Positions 1-8,675 of a DNA stretch of 20,976 nt are shown in pieces. A program made the translations under genes and the position numbers. The stretch's first letter is position 1, and the number at the start of each line of letters is the position of its first letter. The DNA is from an uncultured Oscillospiraceae bacterium. Lineage in GTDB: Bacteria; Bacillota; Clostridia; Oscillospirales; Oscillospiraceae. Under the pieces are notes generated by a model. It was not told where the DNA came from. It saw only the letters and a list, made by a program, of their open reading frames with translations, and ran no database searches. Location of the stretch: NCBI GenBank assembly GCA_910579485.1, contig CAJTVO010000054.1:1-20976 (forward strand), given 5' to 3'.

Positions 1-96
1 ACTTTTGCCGCGCGGCAAAAGTAACCGCAGGGTCCGGGGGCGCGGAGCCCCCGGGTTGGCAAATAGAACCAACCTCCGTGCCGCCCGAAGGGCGGC
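1..96. repeat. three-hairpin block downstream of xdhA
   Basis: Three GC-rich inverted repeats follow each other within 96 bases. Positions 1-22 are a perfect palindrome with 11-bp arms. Positions 34-41 pair with 47-54 around a 5-base loop, and 80-86 pair with 90-96 around a GAA loop. The block begins just after the xdhA stop (TAA at 105-107, read on the minus strand). No clear T-tract follows any stem on the minus strand. It could end xdhA transcription, or it could be a dispersed palindromic intergenic element like the one at 5182-5251. The left edge of the window cuts the region. Confidence 0.6.
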
Positions 97-104
97 AGAG
101 CAGC

Positions 105-2393
105 TTAAATCAACCCTGCCTTAGTAAACTCCCTGAACAGAATGTGCGGCGTCATAGGCGCGTCATTGACCGCGACGCCAGTCGCATTCAAAACCGCGTT
201 TCGAATGGCCGGGGCCGGCGAGCACGCCGGCGGCTCCCCAAGGGCCTTGGTCCCATAAGGACTGGTGGGCTCCGGGTTCTCCACAAACAATGCCTGCAAA
301 TTGGGGTGGTCCATAAAGGTGGACAGCTTGTAATCCAACAAATTGTTGTTGAGCGGCTTGCCGCTCTTTTCATCGAACAGCAGCTGCTCGGAAAGCCCGT
401 ATCCGATGCCCATGGACATGCCCCCGTGGACCTGTGCCTCCGCCAGGGCGGGATTGATGAGCTTCCCGCAGTCGTGAACGTTGACGATGTTCAACAGCTT
501 CACCTGGCACATGGGGATGTCTACTTCCACCTCCGCGAAGGTGCATCCGAAGGAGTAGGCATTGTTTTTGATCTGATACGTACTCTCGGCGGTGATATGT
601 TGGGAGTGCTCCAGACTGTAAAGGACCTCCGTGGCCAGCTCCCCCAGGGTCATCAGCTCCCGCCCGTCGGAGATACGAACGATCTTCCCATCGATCAGGT
701 CCAGATTCGCCCGGGTCTGCCGGGTCAGTTCCACGGCGCAGGTGAGGATCTTATCTTTCAGGATTCCGCCCGTCTGCCGCAGGGCGAAGCCGCCGATATA
801 GGTCTGCCGGGAGGCATAGGCCCCGGTGCCGAAAGGCGTCACATCCGTATCCTGACTGGACACCATATGTACATCCTCGAAGGGAATACCGATGGCGTCC
901 GCCGCCATCTGCGCGAAGGCGGTATCACACCCCTGGCCGATCTCCGTCTCGCCGGTCTGCACCTGGACGGACCCGTCCTGATTGAGGACCATCCGGCAGG
1001 AGGAGGACTCCAGCGAAATGGGCCACACGGCGGTATTATACCAGAACAGCGCCATGCCGATCCCCCGGCGCACCGGGCCGGTCTGATTTTCGTACTCCTT
1101 CCGCTTCCGCTCGTAGTCAATGGCGGCCATGCCCTTGTCCATGACCTCCCGGAAGGTGTCGTAGTAGTTCTCGTTCTTGCTGAACCCGTCCACGTACCCC
1201 TTGGGCATTACGATCTGCCTGCGGTACTCCATGGGCTCCCGGCCCAGGGCCCGGGCCACGTCGTCGATGTGGCTCTCCCCGGCCCACATGGCCTGAGGGA
1301 TGCCGTAGCCCCGCATGGCGCCCGCGGAGGGCCGGTTGGTGAACACGGTGTAGGCGTCGCCCTCCACGTTGGGACAGGGATAGATCTGGGGGAAGGCCCC
1401 CATGCCCTTGGCCACGATGCCGTGTCCATGGGAGGCGTAGCCGCCCTGATTGGAGAAGCACTCGATCTTCCGCGCGGCAAAGGACCCGTCGGGCCGCACC
1501 CAGGAGATGATATGGGTCCGGATGGCGTGGCGCACCCGGTTGGACACAAAGGTCTCCTCCCGGGAGCAGTCCACCTTCACCAGCCGTCCCCCCAGCTGGG
1601 TGGTGAGCCAGGCGCACAGGGGCTCATAGAGAGCGTCCTGCTTGTTTCCGAAGCCGCCGCCGATATAAGGCTTGATGATCCTGACTTTTCCCCAAGGGAT
1701 GCCCAGAGCCTGCCCGCATACCCGGCGGACAATATGGGGGATCTGGGTGGAGGAGGTGACGGTGATCCGCCCGCCCTCCATCCGCGCGGCGCAGATGTGG
1801 TTCTCAATGTGGCAGTGCTGTACAGTGGGGGTGTCATACCAGCCCTCCACCTTGATGAGCCCCGGCTCCCTGCTGGCGGCCTCATAGTCGCCGCTGCGGA
1901 TGGTGGTGTGGGCCAGGATGTTGCCGGGGTAGTTCTCCTGGACCTGGGGCGCGTCGGGCTCCATGGCCTTCTGCACGTCCAGCACGAAGGGATACTCGTC
2001 ATAGTCCACCTTCACCAGCCGGGCCGCCTGGGCGGCGGCGACCTCGTCCTCCGCCACCACCACGGCCACCTCGTCGCCGTAGTAGCGCACGTGCCGGTTC
2101 AGCAGCAGCCGGTCGGCCACGTCCTGGTGATGGGGGTCCGTGGACCAGGGATGTCCCGCCGTGGGGAAGGGGATGTCCGGCACGTCGAAGCAGGTAAAGA
2201 CCCGCACCACGCCGGGGACCTGCTCCGCCGCCGCCGTATCCACGGAGCGCACCATGCCGTGGGCGATGGTGGAGTGGACGATCCGTGTGACCAGTGCGGA
2301 CCGGTCGCACAGATCGTCGGTGTATTGCGCGCGGCCCGCCGCCTTGTCAAAGGCGTCCACGCGGATCTTGCTCTGACCTACGCTTTTGCTCAT
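105..2393 (-). CDS. xdhA: xanthine dehydrogenase molybdopterin-binding subunit (XdhA type)
   Basis: The 762-residue protein is the large molybdenum-cofactor subunit of a xanthine dehydrogenase-family hydroxylase, which hydroxylates purines or related heterocycles in the cytoplasm. The N-terminal ald_Xan_dh_C-type domain covers about residues 8-125 and the molybdopterin-binding domains the rest. Visible motifs are GGGFGNKQD at 245-253, AMRGYG at 359-364, GETEIGQG at 481-488 and the GEPP motif at 719-722, whose Glu720 corresponds to the catalytic base of the family. From memory it resembles E. coli XdhA along its whole length (about 750 residues), including QIPHIVRRV and the C-terminal AGLI. 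A GGAGG ribosome site lies 10 bases before the ATG. It is divergent from the mocA-like gene, which supports a cytidylated cofactor. The FAD and iron-sulfur subunits usually found beside it are not in the window; they could lie beyond the left edge, although a hairpin block separates them. The exact substrate cannot be read from the sequence. Confidence 0.93.
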   Translation of the reverse strand: MSKSVGQSKIRVDAFDKAAGRAQYTDDLCDRSALVTRIVHSTIAHGMVRSVDTAAAEQVPGVVRVFTCFDVPDIPFPTAGHPWSTDPHHQDVADRLLLNRHVRYYGDEVAVVVAEDEVAAAQAARLVKVDYDEYPFVLDVQKAMEPDAPQVQENYPGNILAHTTIRSGDYEAASREPGLIKVEGWYDTPTVQHCHIENHICAARMEGGRITVTSSTQIPHIVRRVCGQALGIPWGKVRIIKPYIGGGFGNKQDALYEPLCAWLTTQLGGRLVKVDCSREETFVSNRVRHAIRTHIISWVRPDGSFAARKIECFSNQGGYASHGHGIVAKGMGAFPQIYPCPNVEGDAYTVFTNRPSAGAMRGYGIPQAMWAGESHIDDVARALGREPMEYRRQIVMPKGYVDGFSKNENYYDTFREVMDKGMAAIDYERKRKEYENQTGPVRRGIGMALFWYNTAVWPISLESSSCRMVLNQDGSVQVQTGETEIGQGCDTAFAQMAADAIGIPFEDVHMVSSQDTDVTPFGTGAYASRQTYIGGFALRQTGGILKDKILTCAVELTRQTRANLDLIDGKIVRISDGRELMTLGELATEVLYSLEHSQHITAESTYQIKNNAYSFGCTFAEVEVDIPMCQVKLLNIVNVHDCGKLINPALAEAQVHGGMSMGIGYGLSEQLLFDEKSGKPLNNNLLDYKLSTFMDHPNLQALFVENPEPTSPYGTKALGEPPACSPAPAIRNAVLNATGVAVNDAPMTPHILFREFTKAGLI

Positions 2394-2477
2394 AGGGCGT
2401 CAGCCTCCGATCTGTTAAATGATGGACGGATTTGGTAAGAGGGACAAAATTTTCTCCGTCTGCTGAAAATTTTTATT

Positions 2478-2506
2478 ATTATATCACAACTCCGTCTGCC
2501 TGTATA
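2478..2506 (-). promoter_or_regulatory. probable promoter of xdhA
   Basis: Reading the minus strand, a perfect TATAAT (2483-2478) lies 17 bases downstream of TATACA (2506-2501), which matches the -35 consensus at 4 of 6 positions. The implied start of transcription is near 2471, giving a leader of about 75 bases before the ATG at 2393. Confidence 0.6.
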
Positions 2507-2554
2507 GGCCAAGTGTCCTTTATTCGCTATTTTAATTTTTAAATAACGTTCCGG

Positions 2555-2584
2555 TTGACTGGACCGCGCGCGGCGGGGTATACT
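2555..2584 (+). promoter_or_regulatory. probable promoter of mocA
   Basis: TTGACT (2555-2560) and TATACT (2579-2584) are separated by 18 bases on the plus strand. They sit about 30 bases before the ATG at 2616, which has an AAGGAGG ribosome site 10 bases upstream. The spacer is almost purely G and C. Confidence 0.65.
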
Positions 2585-2615
2585 ATACTTAAAATCCGAA
2601 GGAGGCGTAGAAGAC

Positions 2616-3200
2616 ATGCGCATTGGCTGTGTAGTTATGGCCGCCGGGGACGCCCGGCGGTTCGGGGAGAACAAACTGGCGGCGCTGTTCGACGGCAAGC
2701 CGCTGATCCTCCGCGCCCTGGAGGCGGTCCCGGCGGAGGAATTTTCCGCCGTAGCCGTAGTGACCCAGTACCCGGAGGTGGAAGCCCTGGCGTCGGAGTT
2801 CGGCTTCCTTCCCGTCCATAACCCCCACCCTGACTGGGGCATCAGCCATACCATCCGCCTGGGGCTGGAGGCCCTGGGGGAGTGCGGCGCTGCCCTGTTC
2901 CAGGTGTCGGACCAGCCCATGCTGCGCCGGGAGACGGTAAAGGGCGAGGTGGAATTTTTCCGCCGCCATCCGGACAAGCTGGTGGGCCTGGGCCACGACG
3001 GCGTCCGGGGGAACCCGTGCATCTTCCCCGCCGCCTGGTTCCCGGAACTGCTGGCGCTGAAGGAGGACCACGGCGGCAGCAGTGTCATCCGCCGCCACGA
3101 GGAGGACTTGCTGCTGTTCGAGTGCCCCGCCCGGGAGCTGGCGGACGCGGACACCCGTCAGGCCCTCCGTGCCATGGAGGAGCGGAAGCAATTGATATAA
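2616..3200 (+). CDS. mocA: MocA-type molybdopterin cytidylyltransferase
   Basis: The 194-residue protein belongs to the MobA/MocA-like NTP transferase family. MocA members transfer CMP from CTP to molybdopterin to make the cytosine dinucleotide cofactor used by xanthine dehydrogenase-type enzymes. The nucleotide-binding loop MAAGDARRFGENK is at residues 8-20. GISHTIRLGL at 75-84 and SDQPM at 98-102 (divalent-metal and nucleotide site) follow, and GHDGVRGNP at 126-134 matches the family GNP motif. Length is normal for MocA (about 190-200). The start is set by AAGGAGG 10 bases upstream. Divergence from xdhA across 222 bp supports the cytidylyl rather than the guanylyl (MobA) assignment; this is inference from context. 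Transcription should end at the hairpin 3203-3235. Confidence 0.88.
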   Translation: MRIGCVVMAAGDARRFGENKLAALFDGKPLILRALEAVPAEEFSAVAVVTQYPEVEALASEFGFLPVHNPHPDWGISHTIRLGLEALGECGAALFQVSDQPMLRRETVKGEVEFFRRHPDKLVGLGHDGVRGNPCIFPAAWFPELLALKEDHGGSSVIRRHEEDLLLFECPARELADADTRQALRAMEERKQLI

Positions 3201-3202
3201 CG

Positions 3203-3235
3203 AGACCCGGCGCAGCTTATCGCTGCGCCGGGTCT
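3203..3235 (+). terminator. hairpin terminator between convergent genes
   Basis: Perfect 14-base arms (3203-3216 and 3222-3235) enclose a 5-base loop, immediately after the mocA stop. Only a short T run (TCTTTG) follows on the plus strand. The stem also lies 5 bases beyond the stop of the minus-strand gene at 3241, so it probably serves both convergent genes. Confidence 0.8.
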
Positions 3236-3240
3236 TTGTG

Positions 3241-5031
3241 TCAGTGGTTGATCTCCCCGTTGGGGTAGGGTCCGACAAGGTACCAAAGAACAGGCCCCCA
3301 TTCCGTATCCCCCATTTGGTAGATGTAGAGGTCTCCGTTCTCCAGCCAGAGTTCTCCATCGTTGACATAGGACGCCTCCCCGGTGCTGAATATTTTCAGG
3401 CGTTCATAGTACCACAGCATGGTCTCCGCCTCACCCTGTACCCAACTCTCCGGGTGGACCGCGTCCTCCAGTGACAGGGGAGACCAGTCGTTATCCAGTT
3501 CTTTCCAGCTGATAAGGAAACTGGGGATGTTGTCCGAATTGCCATAGCGGGCATTGAAATCAAGGGAGAAAAAGCTGCGTCGGTCGAATCCGTCCGGAAA
3601 AAGTGAAAAACACACTCCAAAATTATTTGCTACACAGTAGCACCTGTCCACCTTTAGCCCCGTCAGATCATACAGCTCCTGAAGGGCCAGATACGCCTGC
3701 TGCCGGTGGGTGATGTGGACGGTGGGGTTGTACGGGAGCAGTTCATCCGGGCCGATCCCGTCCGTCAAGATACCTACACTGTCATAGTCTGTCACAAAGG
3801 TGATCTCTGTCCCCACCACATCCGGGTAGTCCAGGGGGGAAAAATCCGTCCAGGGGACGCGGACCATGGCACCATCTCGGAGAATATAGCGGGCCAGGAC
3901 CGGATTCTCAGCTCCGGCCACAATGAAGCCGCCCTTTTCTGGGAAAAAGGCAAGGCTCAAGGCGCCGGGGAAGTCCTCGCTTCGTTTGGAAAGGGTATAG
4001 CAGAAAGCGCCCTCCTCCCCTTCCGTTGTGTCAGTGATTTCCCATGTGGGGTCGTTCTTCCACATATCGACGATCTCCAGCACGCCGTCCTCGTCCACGT
4101 CCGCCTCCAGAGAGGTACCCGTGGTAGTGGTCATCATGGCGGGCGTCCCATCGGGACGCTGGGTGAGATAAAAGCCCCATCTGCCGGAAGCTCCTACGGT
4201 GATAAGAACTTTAAAGCCGTCGTGGCCCAGGACGTTGAAGAAGGGCTCCACTGTTACGGCGCCAGGATCGGTGTTAACGTAGTGATTTTCCTCCTCCATG
4301 CGGAGCAATATCTGATACTCCAAATCTCCGTTTTCATTCGGGATGGCATAGAGGAGATATACATCGGAATAGGCTGTGTTCCGCTCATCTGTGCGGGTGT
4401 TGGCTTTGACGATGCTCAGATGACACCAGCTGTTCCCCGGTCCATGATTTGCGGTGTCTCCGAACATGAAGCCCGCCAGTTTGTTTTCCTGCAATTCCTC
4501 CAGATCATCCAAGAACGGCACCAGCGCCGGGTCGTACTCCCCCAAGGGCTGATCGCCGAAATCAAAATCATGGCGCACGGTAAGCGGCAGGGTGTCCGGA
4601 TAAATGGCGGAGGTATCCGCAGGCGCGGCAGAGGGTTCTTCCGGGACGGTGTCCTCCTCCGGCGGTTCTTGGTCCCGTTGATCCTCTGCCGGGCGGCACA
4701 CATCCACATTGGTTTTGGGCCAGAGAGCAATGGTCAGACAGATGACCAGCACCGCGCAAACCGCCGCCAGCGCCGCTGTGGCGACCTTCCACGGCCGGGA
4801 GGTGTCCGGGGGCTTGTTGGCGGATTCCATCTCCGCGTCGATCTGTACCCAGGTGTCTGGGGGAATATTGAGAATTTCCGAGAGCTTGTCCAGCTTCTCC
4901 CGGGTGGGCCGGGACAGATCGGCCTCCCATTTGCTGACGGCCTGCCGTGAGATGTCCAGCTGTTCGGCCAGCTGCTCCTGGGTAAGGCGCAGGTCCTCCC
5001 GGGCCTGTTTGATACATGTTCCATAGGTCAT
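3241..5031 (-). CDS. membrane-anchored XRE-type HTH protein with large extracytoplasmic domain
   Basis: The 596-residue protein starts with an XRE/HTH_3 DNA-binding domain at about residues 6-58, with the recognition region LTQEQLAEQLDISRQAVSKW at 16-35. A single membrane helix at about 83-104 follows, then an acidic Pro/Glu-rich linker (115-145) and a region of about 450 residues without further membrane segments, predicted to lie outside the cell. In the outer part DVDEDGVLEI at 311-320 resembles a calcium-binding or FG-GAP-like loop. The layout suggests a one-component regulator that links an outside signal to DNA binding; the signal and target are unknown. An open frame extends 95 codons further upstream to 5316, but the chosen ATG has AAGGAGG 8 bases before it and begins the HTH domain directly. 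The gene converges on mocA across a shared hairpin. Confidence 0.85.
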   Translation of the reverse strand: MTYGTCIKQAREDLRLTQEQLAEQLDISRQAVSKWEADLSRPTREKLDKLSEILNIPPDTWVQIDAEMESANKPPDTSRPWKVATAALAAVCAVLVICLTIALWPKTNVDVCRPAEDQRDQEPPEEDTVPEEPSAAPADTSAIYPDTLPLTVRHDFDFGDQPLGEYDPALVPFLDDLEELQENKLAGFMFGDTANHGPGNSWCHLSIVKANTRTDERNTAYSDVYLLYAIPNENGDLEYQILLRMEEENHYVNTDPGAVTVEPFFNVLGHDGFKVLITVGASGRWGFYLTQRPDGTPAMMTTTTGTSLEADVDEDGVLEIVDMWKNDPTWEITDTTEGEEGAFCYTLSKRSEDFPGALSLAFFPEKGGFIVAGAENPVLARYILRDGAMVRVPWTDFSPLDYPDVVGTEITFVTDYDSVGILTDGIGPDELLPYNPTVHITHRQQAYLALQELYDLTGLKVDRCYCVANNFGVCFSLFPDGFDRRSFFSLDFNARYGNSDNIPSFLISWKELDNDWSPLSLEDAVHPESWVQGEAETMLWYYERLKIFSTGEASYVNDGELWLENGDLYIYQMGDTEWGPVLWYLVGPYPNGEINH

Positions 5032-5039
5032 ATAGCGGT

Positions 5040-5046
5040 CCTCCTT
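5040..5046 (-). promoter_or_regulatory. ribosome binding site that fixes the HTH protein start
   Basis: The minus strand reads AAGGAGG here, 8 bases before the ATG at 5031. No comparable site precedes the earlier in-frame start at 5316, which lies inside a hairpin-rich non-coding block. Confidence 0.85.
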
Positions 5047-5095
5047 GGGTGTGGATTTGCTTCGAGGATACCAGCAGCCCACCCCAAAATCAACC

Positions 5096-5132
5096 AACCG
5101 GGCGCAACTATAGGCGGTTGCGCCCGGTTTTT
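5096..5132 (+). terminator. strong plus-strand terminator-like hairpin without a plus-strand gene
   Basis: Perfect 13-base arms (5096-5108 and 5117-5129) enclose an 8-base loop. On the plus strand a T-run and then more AT-rich sequence follow. No plus-strand gene precedes it. On the minus strand the stem lies 65 bases upstream of the HTH-protein start, with only a weak T-rich stretch after it, so it could also be a leader hairpin of that gene. Confidence 0.6.
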
Positions 5133-5181
5133 GATAAAAATTTTTCAAATTTGAAGAAAATCCCGTTAGGCGGGCCCCCCA

Positions 5182-5251
5182 GCGCGGCGTGAGCCGCGCG
5201 GCCGAATTTAGACCCCTGCGATTCGCGCGAAGCGGATGCTTCGCGCCGCAG
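5182..5251. repeat. GC-rich hairpin island
   Basis: Two GC-rich hairpins lie in the 338 bases between glgX and the HTH gene (5032-5369), which otherwise hold no gene I can support. Arms 5182-5188 and 5193-5199 enclose a GTGA loop. Arms 5225-5232 and 5239-5246 form an inner stem, extended by 5216-5220 pairing with 5247-5251 across a 4-base bulge. A 12-bp AT-rich palindrome lies at 5144-5155. The style matches the block at 1-96 and suggests a family of palindromic intergenic elements. Confidence 0.5.
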
Positions 5252-5335
5252 GCACTTCCCTTTTGCAGGGACCCTTCAATAGGCGTATGCACCAACGCGA
5301 AAGGCCCGTAGGGCAATTAAAAAGTTTTTCTTTTG

Positions 5336-5365
5336 GTTCTTTTCTTTGTTCACAAAGAAAAGAAC
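5336..5365 (-). terminator. probable terminator of the ZIP-glgX operon
   Basis: An inverted repeat with 14-base arms (5336-5349 and 5352-5365) begins 4 bases past the glgX stop. It is AT-rich rather than GC-rich. On the minus strand it is followed, after an A-rich stretch, by a run of five T. Confidence 0.6.
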
Positions 5366-5369
5366 GACC

Positions 5370-7499
<2,130 letters not shown>

Positions 7500-7525
7500 A
7501 AGTCAACACACTCCTCCTGTTATTT

Positions 7526-8392
7526 TCAATGGATATGGGTAAAGATCAGCGCCATGCCCAGCAGCATGCCCAGCATGGTGGACAGCCCGGACAGGCGGCT
7601 CTGCCACAGATGCTCCGATTCCGGCAGCAGCTCTCCGAAGATCACGTACAGCATGGCTCCGGCGGCAAAGCTGAGGGAGACGGCCAGCACCAGTGGATTC
7701 ATGGTCCCCGCGCCGTACCCGGCGAGGGCTCCCAGGATGGTGGGCAGTCCGCTGAGGGCGGCGATGCCGACGGCCCCGGCGGGCTTTCCGCCTCCCGCCA
7801 GCAGGGGCGCGGCGATGCTCATGCCCTCGGGGATGTTGTGCAGTCCGATGATCAGGGCGGCCAGGACGCCCCCGCCGCCGTGGGCCGCTCCGGCGAAGGT
7901 GGCGCCGATAGCCATGCCCACGGGAACGTTGTGGAGGGCCACCGCTGCCGCCATCACCAGCCCCGCCGTGTGGAGGGTGTGGTGTCCGCAGGCGCAGAGC
8001 TCCCCGTTGTCATGGCCCAGGTGGTGGTGTCCGTGCTCATGCCCGTGTTCATGTTCGTGCTCATGATGTCCATGTTCGTGATGCCCATGCTCCCGCCCGC
8101 CGTGGGAATGAGTGTGGTGGGCCTGCTTGTCGATCCAGCAGTTGAGGAGGTAGGTACACAGGTATCCGATCAATATCCAGCAAAGCACCGGCAGGATGCT
8201 GGATTCCTCCGCCGCGTCGGCCACCAGGTCGAAGCAGACCACGCTGAGCATCACCCCCGCCGTGAAGCGGAGCAGGAGGCTGACGGTCCTGTCGGAAGGG
8301 CTGTGGACCGCGGCGGCCAGCCCGCCGCCCAGCGCGAGGCCGCCCACGCCGGTAAGGGCGGTGATGAGGAAGATAGACAAATAGGTGTTCAT
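7526..8392 (-). CDS. ZIP-family divalent metal transporter
   Basis: The 288-residue membrane protein belongs to the ZIP family, which imports zinc and related divalent metals into the cytoplasm. About eight membrane segments can be drawn. The two metal-site helices carry HNVPVG at 154-159 and HNIPEG at 185-190, and FGELLPES near the C-terminus is typical of ZupT-like members. The cytoplasmic loop between TM3 and TM4 (about 92-127) is extremely His-rich, with repeated HGH/HEH units, and is followed by CACGHH at 133-138; it probably buffers or senses metal. The start has a modest GGAG site 8 bases upstream. A good promoter lies at 8448-8476, and a short GCCCC/GGGGC stem lies in the leader. glgX follows 26 bp downstream. 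No Zur box could be recognised by eye. The metal (Zn, Mn or Fe) cannot be decided from sequence. Confidence 0.92.
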   Translation of the reverse strand: MNTYLSIFLITALTGVGGLALGGGLAAAVHSPSDRTVSLLLRFTAGVMLSVVCFDLVADAAEESSILPVLCWILIGYLCTYLLNCWIDKQAHHTHSHGGREHGHHEHGHHEHEHEHGHEHGHHHLGHDNGELCACGHHTLHTAGLVMAAAVALHNVPVGMAIGATFAGAAHGGGGVLAALIIGLHNIPEGMSIAAPLLAGGGKPAGAVGIAALSGLPTILGALAGYGAGTMNPLVLAVSLSFAAGAMLYVIFGELLPESEHLWQSRLSGLSTMLGMLLGMALIFTHIH

Positions 8393-8447
8393 GCACAGTG
8401 CTCCATTTCGAACGCCCCCAGGGGCTTAAAAATTCCATACGAGTGAA

Positions 8448-8476
8448 AGTATAGCAGATAATCGGGAAAAAGGCAA
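8448..8476 (-). promoter_or_regulatory. promoter of the ZIP-glgX operon
   Basis: On the minus strand TTGCCT (8476-8471) and TATACT (8453-8448) are 17 bases apart. They lie about 55 bases before the ATG at 8392. The surrounding 60 bases are AT-rich compared with both neighbouring genes. Confidence 0.72.
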
Positions 8477-8510
8477 TCATATTGTGGAAAAAATGAATCC
8501 ATTGTTAACA

Positions 8511-8552
8511 TAAAAAGCGGAGGACTTGGAATTTAATTCCAAGCCCCCCCGC
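8511..8552 (-). terminator. terminator of the acyltransferase-Dabb-hypothetical operon
   Basis: On the minus strand a stem with 9-base perfect inner arms (8543-8535 and 8533-8525, one-base loop) is extended by imperfect G/C pairing out to 8552 and 8517. It is followed directly by TTTTTA (8516-8511). It lies about 125 bases after the stop of the gene at 8676 and just upstream of the ZIP promoter. Confidence 0.75.
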
Positions 8553-8575
8553 CCCAGGGAGATCCATTTTGCGCC

Positions 8576-8651
8576 TGTAGGGCACGACGACCCCGGCGCG
8601 CCGTTGGCAATATCTGCCCATCAGCGGCGCGCCGGGTCGTCGCGCCCTACA
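8576..8651. repeat. long palindromic intergenic repeat
   Basis: Arms 8576-8603 (28 bases) and 8625-8651 (27 bases) are inverted copies, differing by one mismatch and one extra C. The 21-base centre can form a further small stem (GGCA/TGCC). The arms begin TGTAGGGC and contain CGACGACCC and CGGCGCGCCG. The shape and position between a gene and its terminator suit a REP/MITE-like element that would fold in the transcript. Confidence 0.75.
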
Positions 8652-8675
8652 AATTTACGCCTGCCTGCTCCGCGT

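Noticed and set aside
78..2438. 786-residue open frame on the plus strand
   Set aside because: It is the mirror of xdhA, whose family motifs and start signals are clear; the plus-strand protein has no recognisable features.
3706..4950. 414-residue open frame on the plus strand
   Set aside because: It is antisense to the HTH membrane protein, which has a strong ribosome site and coherent domains.
5032..5316. N-terminal extension of the HTH protein by 95 residues
   Set aside because: The extension crosses hairpins and a terminator-like stem, while an AAGGAGG site directly precedes the ATG at 5031.
8012..8120. Short repeats that resemble a repeat array
   Set aside because: They are the codons of the His/Gly/Glu-rich loop of the ZIP transporter, not a CRISPR array or separate repeat.
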